Below are positions 43,111-52,039 of a stretch of 64,000 bases of DNA, in pieces (within the stretch, counting starts at the first letter, position 1; each line of letters opens with the position of its first letter). The DNA is from Phycisphaerales bacterium (GTDB taxonomy: Bacteria; Planctomycetota; Phycisphaerae; UBA1845; Fen-1342), in NCBI GenBank assembly GCA_016716475.1, contig JADJWG010000001.1, positions 496,001-560,000 of the forward strand, read 5' to 3'. The translations under genes were made by a program, and so were the position numbers. The notes beneath the pieces are model-generated. The model worked only from the letters and a program-made list of their open reading frames with translations, made no database searches and had not been told where the DNA came from.

Positions 43111-43591
43111 GTCGGCCTCGGAGATGCCCATGTCGATTGAACTACACGGTGAATACTCTGACGCACCGGCAAAGCTGGATTTCGCAATCGAGAGGGTAAT
43201 GCGCGACGATCTTATCGTGCGCGTGCGCGCGGAGATTCGGTGCCCTATGCCTGGCGCGATCGCCCTCGAGTTCCATGCAACCGACGAGACGGTCTCAGAG
43301 TTCAGGCGACAGTCTGCGGCATTAGCGCGCGCACTGGTAGGCGAAGCATGTCTGTCCGATGCCGAAGGAGCGGTGATCGTGCGCGTGCGGGGCGTCCCCG
43401 GCACGCGAGAGTGGTTCGAGATTCAGGCAGATGTAGTTTGGCCAGCATTCCCCTCGAGTCGCGGAGGACCTCTCGCAGAAGCGCTTGGATCGGGCTTTCG
43501 CGCCTCCTTCACGGGCGTGTTGGTTGTCCGACATGCTCTATTGATGTTCGCAGAGGACCTCCAGAGCATGATTCCGGCATCCACTGGATAG
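43088..43591 (+). CDS. Unknown small protein, candidate partner of cassette 2
   Basis: 167 residues from the ATG at 43088, overlapping the end of cassette 2 by 23 bases; an ATG at 43130 is another option. Beta-strand-rich (MSIELHGEYSDAPAKLDFAI, LIVRVRAEIRCPMPGAIALE, EGAVIVRVRGVPGTREWFEI). No signal peptide or known domain. Its only clue is position: directly behind a variable Rhs tail, where immunity genes normally lie. Confidence 0.5.
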   Translation: MNSHPRLESASEMPMSIELHGEYSDAPAKLDFAIERVMRDDLIVRVRAEIRCPMPGAIALEFHATDETVSEFRRQSAALARALVGEACLSDAEGAVIVRVRGVPGTREWFEIQADVVWPAFPSSRGGPLAEALGSGFRASFTGVLVVRHALLMFAEDLQSMIPASTG

Positions 43592-43632
43592 CATTTGTGT
43601 GGTTCCGCAAGCGAGCCGAGGTGGGTGAAACG

Positions 43633-44040
43633 ATGAGGTGGCGGCCGCGGCGACCGGTTGCAGTTCCTTGGGATGCCGAGAACCGCCTCGTGGCGGCCCG
43701 GCCGATCGCGGGCACGGAGGCGGCCGGGATGAGCCAGGTGGATTTCGGGTATGATTCATCCTGGCGGCGGGTGCGGAAGACCGTGACGCCGTGGGACGAG
43801 CAGGCGAGCGGCTGGGCGGGTACTCCGTCGCTGGATCGCCGGTTCCTCTGGTCGGGGTGGCGGATGCTGCTGGAGTTCGACATCCTGGCGGCCGAGCCGG
43901 ACGAGCCGCTGCGGGCGCTGTCCTGGGGCCTGGACCTCGCGGGCCTGGGCGGGTCGCAGGGCGGCCGGGCGTCGGCCTGGCTGTTCGAGCAGGCCGGGAC
44001 GATCGGCGGACTGCCACCGCCACGCCTCCACCCGGGCTAG
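43633..44040 (+). pseudogene. Rhs core copy R3, truncated remnant
   Basis: Core copy from ~43670 (ENRLVAARPIAGTEAAGMSQ) through RRFLWSGWRMLLEFDILAAE to QAGTIGG at 44013; after that, the frame leaves the Rhs sequence and ends eight codons later at 44040, at the 3' edge of the MraY-like gene. It ends before the YDALGNVGQV part and has no tail or partner, so it looks like the broken end of the array. Confidence 0.75.
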
Positions 44041-45224
44041 GACTGGGACTCGTCCGCGCGCCGCCCCTTACGCTCCTCGGGGTTCGTGAGCCCAGCCCGC
44101 CAGGCCGCGGTCGCCGACACGACCGCCAGCCCAACATACAGCAACACCAGGTAGCGCGTGCGGATCACGGGGCCCGCCTCGCCCGGCGCACCACCGTGCA
44201 TCCAGATCGCCAGCAGGCCGCAGGCCGCGAAGAAAATCGCGAGCGCGTAGCACACCAGGACTGTCTGCCGCACACTGAGCCCGCGTTGCACAAGCTGGTC
44301 GTAGAAATGGCTGCGGTCCCCCTCGAAGATCGAGCGCCCCGCCCGCCAGCGGCGGAACATCGCCAGGGCCGTGTCGAAGACCGGCAGCGCGAAGATCACC
44401 AGCGCGCCCAGGAACCAGCGCAGCACACCCGGGCGCTCGGCGAAGAGCAGCATCAGCATGCCGCAGTTGAAGCCCAGCAGGACACTGCCCGCATCCCCCA
44501 TGAAGATCTTCGCCGGGTTGAAATTCCACGGAAGAAAGCCGAGCGCGGCGCCGAACATCGCGGTGGCCAGGATGAGCCGCAGCGGGTCCCCCGTGGCGCT
44601 GTACTCCCACACCGCCAGGTGCGACGCCAACAGGAAAAAGCCGAGGGCAATGATGCTGGTCACCCCGCTGCACAGCCCATCCAGTCCGTCGATCAGGTTG
44701 GCGGAGTTACACGCTCCCAGCACGATGAATACGCCGAACGCCACCGACAGCACCACGCCGACCAGTTCCGGCACGACGAGCCACTCCCACCCGGTCACCG
44801 TCCGCGCCCCATGTAACAGGGCCTCCGCGACGCGCACACCGGCCTGGCTCGCGAGGATCGTAACCAGCACGATGACCGTCCCCACCAGCAGCCGGATCTT
44901 CGGCGAGACCTGCCGTACATCGTCCACCAGGCCGAGGACGGACATCGCCAGCCCGCCCAGCAGGATCGGCAACAACCGGTGCCAGTCCGCCACCACCCCG
45001 GCCAGCATGGCGGCCGTCAGCGTCAGCGCCCAAGCCGCGGCGATGGCCGTCCCCCCGAGATAGGGCGTCGGCCGGGCATGCGGCTTGAGCACCTGGTCGG
45101 GGATATCGAGCACCCCGTAGCGTTGCGCCAACCGCATCGCAACGGGCGTAAGAAACACGGCCGCGGCAAAGGCAAGCAGCGCGAAATACTGGTATTGCTG
45201 CAGGAGAGCTAGAAACGCGTGCAT
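44037..45224 (-). CDS. MraY/WecA-family undecaprenyl-phosphate sugar-phosphate transferase
   Basis: 395 residues from the ATG at 45224 with GGAG upstream. A polytopic enzyme that transfers a sugar-1-phosphate (GlcNAc-1-P or similar) to undecaprenyl phosphate. Motifs: KPHARPTPYLGGTAI, SVLGLVDDVRQVSPKIRLLV, CNSANLIDGLDGLCSGV, PAKIFMGDAGSVLLGF, HFYDQLVQRGLSVRQT. The combination fits WecA/TagO-type rather than MraY proper, i.e. surface polysaccharide or O-antigen initiation. About ten membrane segments. Confidence 0.88.
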   Translation of the reverse strand: MHAFLALLQQYQYFALLAFAAAVFLTPVAMRLAQRYGVLDIPDQVLKPHARPTPYLGGTAIAAAWALTLTAAMLAGVVADWHRLLPILLGGLAMSVLGLVDDVRQVSPKIRLLVGTVIVLVTILASQAGVRVAEALLHGARTVTGWEWLVVPELVGVVLSVAFGVFIVLGACNSANLIDGLDGLCSGVTSIIALGFFLLASHLAVWEYSATGDPLRLILATAMFGAALGFLPWNFNPAKIFMGDAGSVLLGFNCGMLMLLFAERPGVLRWFLGALVIFALPVFDTALAMFRRWRAGRSIFEGDRSHFYDQLVQRGLSVRQTVLVCYALAIFFAACGLLAIWMHGGAPGEAGPVIRTRYLVLLYVGLAVVSATAAWRAGLTNPEERKGRRADESQS

Positions 45225-45433
45225 GATGCCCGGAAGTATAGCCGCGGGCGCGGTGACGGAAAGGGCGAGCCAGAGCCGGGTCGGGGGTAAACCATCCAAA
45301 CTTCCCGGCCGGCGCGGGGGTCGCCCGGAGCAGGTATCGGACCGCTTGTTTGGGCAGCGTGGCGGGCCTATCCTTTGGCGGGGTCAGCGGGCCGAGCGCC
45401 GCTCCGCACAGCCCGCGCCGAAGGAGAACTGCG

Positions 45434-46543
45434 ATGTTCCCGTGGAATCCGCCCACCACCCGTCGGTCGGCCGCCCGGCCGACACAGCGATTTCCGCACG
45501 CCCTGCTGCTGGCGCTGCTGATCGGCGCACCGGCCGCCGCGGAGTTGGTCAGCGTCTCGGGGGCGGTCGCTGTGCGCCTGGAGCGCGTCGCCGCCGGCGT
45601 CACGGAACGCACGCTCAGCGAGGCGGGCAGCTTTCCCGAGAGCCCGCTGCCGGTGCAACGCGCTTTGCGTGAACTGAACCTGGAGGCGGTCACGGCGGCG
45701 GCGGTGGCAGCGCAGTTTGCCGATCCGACGACTTTCGCAAGCGGCAACCCAGCCGAATTCGCATTGAGCATCGCACTCAACAGTCTCGAAGAGGATGTGA
45801 ACTACGTCGGAGAGGCCACCCTTGTTGAGACGCGCGCGATCGTGCACAACTTCGGTGAGCTCGGGCTGGCCCCCGTGGGCACAAGCGCCCGCGCCACCGG
45901 ACGATTGTACCTCGATGGCGCGTTCGCCGTTTTCGGTGACACGCACGTGGGCGACCTGACGGGCGCCGAGATCGTATTCGACGTGCAGATCGAGAAGGAA
46001 CAGGACGGGCAGGCGAGCGAGACCGTCTTTCAGGGCGCCTACCGGGTGACGGGGCAGCCCAACCGCGGCGTCAGCATCACCGCCACCGGGCGCATGCCGA
46101 CGAGTGGTGTGTTCGACCTCAACCTGGCCGGTTTCGACGCCCGCCTGGGCGTACTGCGCGTGTTCGTGTTTCCGCGTATCGCGTTGAACTACAACTATAC
46201 CGCGACGGTGGGCACGCCCTTCCGCCTGAAAGCGACCGTCACCGCGCGCCTGACGAACCAACCGGGCGGCGCCGGCGTCGTTGCGATCGTCGGGTTACCG
46301 CTGGAAGCGGTCATGCAAGTGCTCGAAGGCGCGATGGATCGCGACGGCGCGGCCCGCGTCGTGAACGCAATTGAAGCGGAGCGCGGCGCCCCCCAGGGGG
46401 CCCCGGCGTTCGAGCCACCGACCCCGTTGTTCCCCGCCCTGCCGCTGTGCGGCATGCTCGGACTCGAACTGCTCGCCGGGCTCGCGCTGCTGGGGGGCTG
46501 GCGCGGCGCGACCGGGAGGCACCGCGGGAAAACCCGGCCTTAG
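45434..46543 (+). CDS. Secreted protein, unknown function
   Basis: 369 residues from the ATG at 45434 (AAGGAG upstream). The signal peptide lies at ~residues 20-37 (FPHALLLALLIGAPAAA). The mature chain is beta-rich (ELVSVSGAVAVRLERVAAG, RLYLDGAFAVFGDTHVGDLT, KATVTARLTNQPGGAGVVAI), and a C-terminal hydrophobic segment (LPLCGMLGLELLAGLALLGG) followed by basic residues could anchor the protein. That tail looks like a simple sorting or anchoring signal. Family unrecognised. The permease gene starts six bases after the stop, so co-transcription is likely. Confidence 0.65.
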   Translation: MFPWNPPTTRRSAARPTQRFPHALLLALLIGAPAAAELVSVSGAVAVRLERVAAGVTERTLSEAGSFPESPLPVQRALRELNLEAVTAAAVAAQFADPTTFASGNPAEFALSIALNSLEEDVNYVGEATLVETRAIVHNFGELGLAPVGTSARATGRLYLDGAFAVFGDTHVGDLTGAEIVFDVQIEKEQDGQASETVFQGAYRVTGQPNRGVSITATGRMPTSGVFDLNLAGFDARLGVLRVFVFPRIALNYNYTATVGTPFRLKATVTARLTNQPGGAGVVAIVGLPLEAVMQVLEGAMDRDGAARVVNAIEAERGAPQGAPAFEPPTPLFPALPLCGMLGLELLAGLALLGGWRGATGRHRGKTRP

Positions 46544-46549
46544 GAACGC

Positions 46550-47776
46550 ATGTTCTACCTGCGCCTCGTCATGACGTCGCTGCGGAGTCTCGATTCGCAC
46601 TTCCTGCGCTCGCTCCTGGCCACGCTCGGGGTACTGATCGGCGTCTCGTCCGTGGTCGCGGCCATGTCCATCCTGGAGGGTGCGTCCAAGGACATCTTCA
46701 GCCGCTTTCGCTCGCTGGGCGCCAATGTGCTGTTCGTATTTCCCGAACAGGTGCAGGTGGGCGGTCAATCGGCCGGAATGGCGCAGACGCTGCAGATGAG
46801 CGACATCGACCATTTGCTGCGCGAATTGGGTGAGGACCTCGACCGTGTTGCACCGGAGGCGATCGGCGCAGCCACGGTGCGGTACTTCCAGAAGACGGAA
46901 GAGGCGACGGTCCTCGCAACGTCGGCCGCCTACTTCGAGATCCACGAATACAAGCCCCAGACCGGCGGGCGCATCTTCGCCCCGAGCGAGGTCACCAATC
47001 CGGACGCCACGGTGGCCCTGCTCGGCTCCAAGGTGGCGGAAAAACTATTTGGCGGCGCGGATGCGGTGGGGCAGACGATTCGCGTGGGCAACGTGAGCTA
47101 CCGCATCATCGGTGTCATGGAGCGCCGCGGCAGTCTCGGTTTCCTCAACGCCGACCAGACGGTCTTTATCCCGATCGAGGCCGGCCTGCGGCGCTTCTTC
47201 AACCGCCCATGGCTGAACCGACTGACGATCGCCGTGTCCGATTCGGAGCGGCTGGCGGAGATGCAGAAGAACGTGCAGCGCTCGCTGCGCCGGTCGCACG
47301 GCATCCGCCCGGGGCAGGCGGACGACTTCCGCATCCTGAACCAGGAGGAAGCGCTGCAGAACATCACCCAGGTGATGTTGATTCTGCGCGTCGTGTTCTA
47401 CAGCATCGCCGGTATCAGTCTGCTCGTCGGCGGCATCGGCATCATGAACATCATGCTGGTTTCCGTGACCGAGCGGACGCGCGAAATTGGTGTACGCATG
47501 GCGGTGGGCGCGCGCCGCAGTGATATCCTGCTTCAGTTTCTGATCGAAGCGCTGGTGATCAGTCTGCTCGGCGGCGGGCTGGGCCTGCTGCTGGGCTGGA
47601 TGTTCGCTGACATCATGCAAAGCGTGCTGAAACTGCTCGACTTCAAGACCGAGGTGAACTCGACCGTGATCATCGCCTCGCTCGCCACCGCGACGATCGT
47701 CGGCGTCGTCAGCGGACTGTACCCGGCATTCAAGGCGAGCCGCCTGGATCCCGTGGATGCGCTGCGCCACGAGTAA
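46550..47776 (+). CDS. MacB-type ABC transporter permease
   Basis: 408 residues. Layout of MacB/FtsX-family permeases: one membrane helix (residues ~20-42, LLATLGVLIGVSSVVAAMSI), a ~220-residue periplasmic MacB_PCD-like domain (GANVLFVFPEQVQVGG...VGQTIRVGNVSYRIIGVM), then three helices in an FtsX-like domain (GISLLVGGIGIMNIMLVSVTERTREIG, LGLLLGWMFADIMQ, IVGVVSGLYPAFKASRLDP). Such permeases act with an ATPase in export or mechanotransmission; no matching ATPase is visible in the window. Probably co-transcribed with the secreted protein upstream. Confidence 0.88.
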   Translation: MFYLRLVMTSLRSLDSHFLRSLLATLGVLIGVSSVVAAMSILEGASKDIFSRFRSLGANVLFVFPEQVQVGGQSAGMAQTLQMSDIDHLLRELGEDLDRVAPEAIGAATVRYFQKTEEATVLATSAAYFEIHEYKPQTGGRIFAPSEVTNPDATVALLGSKVAEKLFGGADAVGQTIRVGNVSYRIIGVMERRGSLGFLNADQTVFIPIEAGLRRFFNRPWLNRLTIAVSDSERLAEMQKNVQRSLRRSHGIRPGQADDFRILNQEEALQNITQVMLILRVVFYSIAGISLLVGGIGIMNIMLVSVTERTREIGVRMAVGARRSDILLQFLIEALVISLLGGGLGLLLGWMFADIMQSVLKLLDFKTEVNSTVIIASLATATIVGVVSGLYPAFKASRLDPVDALRHE

Positions 47777-47889
47777 CGGCGCCGTGCCGTCGCAAGCTCC
47801 CATGATGCCCTGCCCGCACCTTGCCGCCAACACGGATCAACGGGGACCGGTTCGCTGTGCACTGGCACAGCCCTGCCCAAGGATAACGC

Positions 47890-50679
47890 ATGTTCACGTG
47901 GACTCTGTTGTCATTCTTCCTGGTCACCGGGCAAGTCATGCCTGATGCCGCCACGCCCATCCCGCTACCGCTGCTCGATGAGTTCGACGGCGACACCCTG
48001 GCGCCCGCGTGGCGCACCGATGTGTCAGATGGAAACAGCTTGACCCTCGTGGACGGCATGGTCCGCATTCACGCCGCGGAGAACACCTACGCCCACCTCC
48101 AGCGGCCCCTGGGGTGTGACCTGATCCGGGCGGCGGCCGTGCTGAAGCCTGGCAATGGGATCAGTTGGGCGAACGCTCTGTTCCTCTACTGGGGGCCGGG
48201 TGACTGGTGCCAGCTCGCCGTAATCACACGCGGGGATGGGCGCTATTACGCCTGTGTGACCACGCACGGCCAACGGCAGGAGTTCGACCTGGAGCGTTGC
48301 CCGTACGACTCCTGGCACCACGTCGCCATTGAGCTCGCCGAGGACGGCCTCCGCTTCCTCGCCGCCCCTGACCGCGGTGACGCGGACCCACGCCTCCTGC
48401 TGCTCATCGACCGCCCGGCGACCCTGCAAGGACCACCGGAGTTGCTCATCGTTGGCAAGGGGTACGGCACGGGCACCGATCAGCCCCATCTCAACGCGGA
48501 CTACGGGGAACGCGGGGTTTTCGCGGAGTCGTGGATTTGCCGCGTGAGCGTCAGCGCCACACCGCCGACACACCAGAAGATCCTTGCTTCCGAACGCCGC
48601 GCACAAGCGGAGCAGAGCGCCGATCCGCTCGGAGCCGCGCTCCTCGCGCGCGATGCGGAACCGGACTTTGCCGCCGTCGCAGCTTTGTTCGGACCGATCC
48701 GCGAACCACGCGAATCCTCCGGTGTACCCGAGCACCGTTTCGAGATCGGGATCGAATACGACGGCACGATTCAGCTCGCCGATGAAAGCGACCTTTGGGA
48801 GCAAACCGGTCGCACGGCGTTTCTCGAACTCGGCACACCGCCGGATCGGCTGTACACCACGCCGGAGAGCAAACACCTGCACGGGAAGTACCTGCCGGTC
48901 GTCATATCCACCGGCCGGGCAGGCGACTTCGAGGTGCGGCAGACCGCGTTCGGCTTGTCGGAGGGGTTCTCGATCGACGCTCCGTTGGCCGCACTCGTGC
49001 GCTGGGAGATTACCCACCTCGGCACAGCGGCCTCCGCGAGCGAGGCGCGCGTCGCGACGCGCCCCGCGGACCTCGGCTTCGCGACTGATCCGGTGCAGAT
49101 CACCCTCCAGCCCGGCGCCACCACCACACTCGCCGCCCGGATCCCCAGCCCCCTCTTGAGCCCTATCGAATGGATTACGCCCGATGCGTATGCCGCACGG
49201 CTCGCCGAGGCCGAGAAATTCTGGCCGCAATGGCTGTCAGCGGGTCTGTGGTTGGTGACGCCCGAAGCACGCGTGAACGCGGCGCACCGGTCCTGGCTGA
49301 TCTACAACGCCCTGATCGTGGACACCATCGACGGACGACCGACGCCGCACGACGGTTCAGGTTTCTATGAGGAGCCCTTCGGCTACAGCGCGGCGCTGTA
49401 CTGCCACGCGCTCGACCTCTGGGGGCGGCACGATGACGCCCGACGCTACCTGCGCGGTCTCGTCAGTCGCATCCGGCCGGACGGACTGTTCGCGGTGCGC
49501 TACGGTTTGCCGGATCACGGCGCGCTGCTGCTCGCACTGCACGAGCACTTTCGCCTGACCGGCGATGTAGAGTGGGCACGGAGCGTCGCGCCCGACGTCG
49601 CACGCATGTGCGCCTGGATTCAGCAGGCCCGCCGGCCGACTTCCGCGGAGGCAGCCCTTCCACTGGTACGGGGCCTGATCCGCTATCGACCCTACGCGGA
49701 CTATGCGGACGAAACGTACAACTACTACGCCAATGCGTACTGCTGCGTCGGCCTGGAGCACGGCGCAGCGCTGCTGCAAGCGGCGGGGAACACCGAGCTG
49801 GCCGCTACCGCGACGGCGGAAGCGGCCCGCTACCGTCAGGACATCCTCGCATCGATGCAGGCCGCGGTCGTGGAGCACGACGGCCATCTGTGGCTGCCGA
49901 TGGAACCCGACACGCAGCGTATTCTGAAAAGCACTGGCTATCGCGCCGGCGGTTACTACGGGCTTGTCGCGGCAATGCTGCTCGAGACGGAGTTTCTGCC
50001 GGCCGAGGATCCGCGGGCACGCCTGGTGGCGAACGCGCTCGAGCGGCACGGCGGGTTGATCCTCGGGATGTGCGAGTTCGACGAAGGCATCGACCATGCG
50101 TACACCTACGGTTACTGGTTGCACTGCCTCGACCGTGGCGACGTGCGCCGTGTTCTGCTGGGATGGTATGGCACACTGGCGCACGGCATGAGTCGTGAGA
50201 CCTACGCCGGGGTGGAGGTCACTCAGATCACCACCGGTAAGCCGACACCCACGATGCCGCACCTCTACTCAGGAACGCAGCAACTCCGCCTGTTGCGCAT
50301 GATGCTGGTACGCGAGCGCGGCACCGAACTGCACCTCGGTCCGGCGCTGCCGCAGGGCTGGCTCGCGACCACGGAACCCGTGACGATCGAGCGCGCCCCG
50401 ACCGCCTTCGGCGAAGTTTCCGTGCGATGGCAGCGCGACGGCGACACCTGCCGGGTCCGGCTCGTGCCCCCGACCCGGCAGCCGCCCGAACGCATCCGCC
50501 TGTTCGTCCGCGTCGCGGGTCGGCGAGTGGCTGGGCTGGAGGGTGCCGACGCCCTGGCACTCGACGCGGAAAGCGTCACGTTCAACCCCCAGTCCGGTCC
50601 CATGGAGTTGCGCGTGCGTCTGGCGCCGGATGACGGTCGCGAGCGCGCCGGAGGTCCCCGGTTCCGTCTCCCGGACTAA
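47890..50679 (+). CDS. Large secreted protein with six-hairpin (alpha/alpha toroid) glycosidase-like domain
   Basis: 929 residues with a signal-like start (WTLLSFFLVTGQVM). Residues ~25-220 form an LamG/concanavalin-like beta sandwich (LLDEFDGDTLAPAW, ANALFLYWGPGDWCQLAVIT). Residues ~430-830 carry the repeated helix pairs of a six-hairpin glycosidase-like toroid (HDGSGFYEEPFGYSAALYCH, FAVRYGLPDHGALLLALHEH, NYYANAYCCVGLEHGAALLQ, GLILGMCEFDEGIDHAYTYG). Aspartates and glutamates in the toroid (e.g. CEFDEGIDHAY) are candidate catalytic residues. This is probably a surface or secreted carbohydrate-active enzyme; the linkage cleaved is not known. Confidence 0.75.
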   Translation: MFTWTLLSFFLVTGQVMPDAATPIPLPLLDEFDGDTLAPAWRTDVSDGNSLTLVDGMVRIHAAENTYAHLQRPLGCDLIRAAAVLKPGNGISWANALFLYWGPGDWCQLAVITRGDGRYYACVTTHGQRQEFDLERCPYDSWHHVAIELAEDGLRFLAAPDRGDADPRLLLLIDRPATLQGPPELLIVGKGYGTGTDQPHLNADYGERGVFAESWICRVSVSATPPTHQKILASERRAQAEQSADPLGAALLARDAEPDFAAVAALFGPIREPRESSGVPEHRFEIGIEYDGTIQLADESDLWEQTGRTAFLELGTPPDRLYTTPESKHLHGKYLPVVISTGRAGDFEVRQTAFGLSEGFSIDAPLAALVRWEITHLGTAASASEARVATRPADLGFATDPVQITLQPGATTTLAARIPSPLLSPIEWITPDAYAARLAEAEKFWPQWLSAGLWLVTPEARVNAAHRSWLIYNALIVDTIDGRPTPHDGSGFYEEPFGYSAALYCHALDLWGRHDDARRYLRGLVSRIRPDGLFAVRYGLPDHGALLLALHEHFRLTGDVEWARSVAPDVARMCAWIQQARRPTSAEAALPLVRGLIRYRPYADYADETYNYYANAYCCVGLEHGAALLQAAGNTELAATATAEAARYRQDILASMQAAVVEHDGHLWLPMEPDTQRILKSTGYRAGGYYGLVAAMLLETEFLPAEDPRARLVANALERHGGLILGMCEFDEGIDHAYTYGYWLHCLDRGDVRRVLLGWYGTLAHGMSRETYAGVEVTQITTGKPTPTMPHLYSGTQQLRLLRMMLVRERGTELHLGPALPQGWLATTEPVTIERAPTAFGEVSVRWQRDGDTCRVRLVPPTRQPPERIRLFVRVAGRRVAGLEGADALALDAESVTFNPQSGPMELRVRLAPDDGRERAGGPRFRLPD

Positions 50680-50709
50680 GCGCGGGTGACACCGACGGCG
50701 GCAAGGCCG

Positions 50710-51699
50710 TCAGAGTCTACGACTGCGCTGCTGGAGAAATTCGACGAGCGCCCGGTCGAACGGCATCGCCGTGTCGAGCGGCACATAATCCGCGCGCAGG
50801 GCGTGAACTCGAGCGCGCAACTCCGTGCGCCACTCCTTCACGGCAGCGCAGTAACGGGCGCGGACGGCCTCACCCGAAGCGATCAGCGTTTGTCCGGTCT
50901 CGGGATCCTCGAGCCGCAGCGTACCCTCGAAGGGGAACTGCGTCTCCGCGGCATCGAGCACATGCATCACGATCAGGTCGTGGCCGCGAAAACGCACATG
51001 GTGCAGCGCGGCAAGCACCGCTTCCGGCTCGGTCAGCAGGTCACTGAGCACCACCACCAGACCGCGGTGCGGAATCTGCTCCAGAGCGGCATGCACACCA
51101 CCGGCCAGTCCGGTCGTGCCCCGTGGGACCACCGCGCTCAGCGCGGCCAGCAGCCGGCCCAGGTGGCCGCTGCGCGTCCGGGCCGGGATGAAGCGCTGCA
51201 GACCTTCACCCAGCAGGGCCAGGCCGACGGCATCCTGCTGGCGCGTCACGAGGTAGCCGAGCGCGGCGGCAAGCTGACTCGCGTACATCAGTTTCGCAGG
51301 CGGCTGCGGCCAGGCGGACACCGCCCGCGGACCAGAGGAGCGGGCCTGCGGTCCGAGCGGACCGACGTAGCCCATGCTCGCGGACACATCCACCAACAAG
51401 TGGCAGGCAAGGTGTGTTTCCGCCCGATAGGTGCGGACGAAGAGGCGATCGGTACGGCCGAAGACGCGCCAATCGATCAGCCGTGGATCGTCCCCCTGCA
51501 CATAGCGGCGGTGCTCGCTGAACTCGACGGAGAAGCCCGTCAGCGGCGAGCTATGCAACCCGGCGAGGAAGCCCTCGACGATGCAGCGGGCCTGGAGGTC
51601 GAGCCGGCCGATCTGCTGGACAAGGGCAGGGTCGAGATACTGCGCGAGCGGATTCAAGCAGAGCTCCCGGCGCGCGGTGGCCTCAGCGGCCGGTTTCAC
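50710..51699 (-). CDS. DUF58 domain protein with vWA fold
   Basis: 329 residues from a GTG at 51699. DUF58 hallmark: FAGLHSSPLTGFSVEFSEHR followed by the GDDPRLIDWRVFGRTDRLFV stretch. A vWA-like MIDAS motif DVSASM follows (residues ~104-109). Members pair with MoxR AAA+ ATPases, often in metalloenzyme or surface-protein maturation. No MoxR gene is in this window. The gene starts inside the 3' end of yajC (17-base overlap), so it is probably in the tgt-yajC operon. Confidence 0.9.
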   Translation of the reverse strand: MKPAAEATARRELCLNPLAQYLDPALVQQIGRLDLQARCIVEGFLAGLHSSPLTGFSVEFSEHRRYVQGDDPRLIDWRVFGRTDRLFVRTYRAETHLACHLLVDVSASMGYVGPLGPQARSSGPRAVSAWPQPPAKLMYASQLAAALGYLVTRQQDAVGLALLGEGLQRFIPARTRSGHLGRLLAALSAVVPRGTTGLAGGVHAALEQIPHRGLVVVLSDLLTEPEAVLAALHHVRFRGHDLIVMHVLDAAETQFPFEGTLRLEDPETGQTLIASGEAVRARYCAAVKEWRTELRARVHALRADYVPLDTAMPFDRALVEFLQQRSRRL

Positions 51700-52039
51700 C
51701 CGCCGATTCGCCGATCACTTCCTTGATCGCATAGCGGTTGAAACGCATCTTGGTGTTGGTCGTCTCGTCGACCTTGAGTACCACTTCGCTGTCGCGCACT
51801 TCCACGACCGTCCCGATGATCCCGCTGATGGTCTGCACCTTGTCGTTGCGCTTCAGCGCATTGAGCATCGCCTCGTAACGCTGACGCTCCTTGCTCTTGC
51901 CCCGCGCCATGATCCACCAGAACACTACGAAGATCAGGATCAGCGGCAGATACATGCGCAGGAACATGTCCGTCCCGCTGGCGCCCGGCTGGGCGGAGCC
52001 GGTGTCGGACTGAGCGAGCATCGTAAACCAGGCGATCAT
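51683..52039 (-). CDS. yajC: Sec translocase accessory subunit YajC
   Basis: 118 residues from the ATG at 52039, which overlaps the tgt stop (ATGA). One N-terminal membrane helix (YLPLILIFVVFWWIMARG), then the conserved cytoplasmic part KERQRYEAMLNALKRNDKVQ, TISGIIGTVVEVRDSEVVLK, DETTNTKMRFNRYAIKEV. It sits beside SecDF in the export machinery. The tgt-yajC order is a classic bacterial arrangement; secD/secF do not follow here. Confidence 0.95.
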   Translation of the reverse strand: MIAWFTMLAQSDTGSAQPGASGTDMFLRMYLPLILIFVVFWWIMARGKSKERQRYEAMLNALKRNDKVQTISGIIGTVVEVRDSEVVLKVDETTNTKMRFNRYAIKEVIGESAGETGR

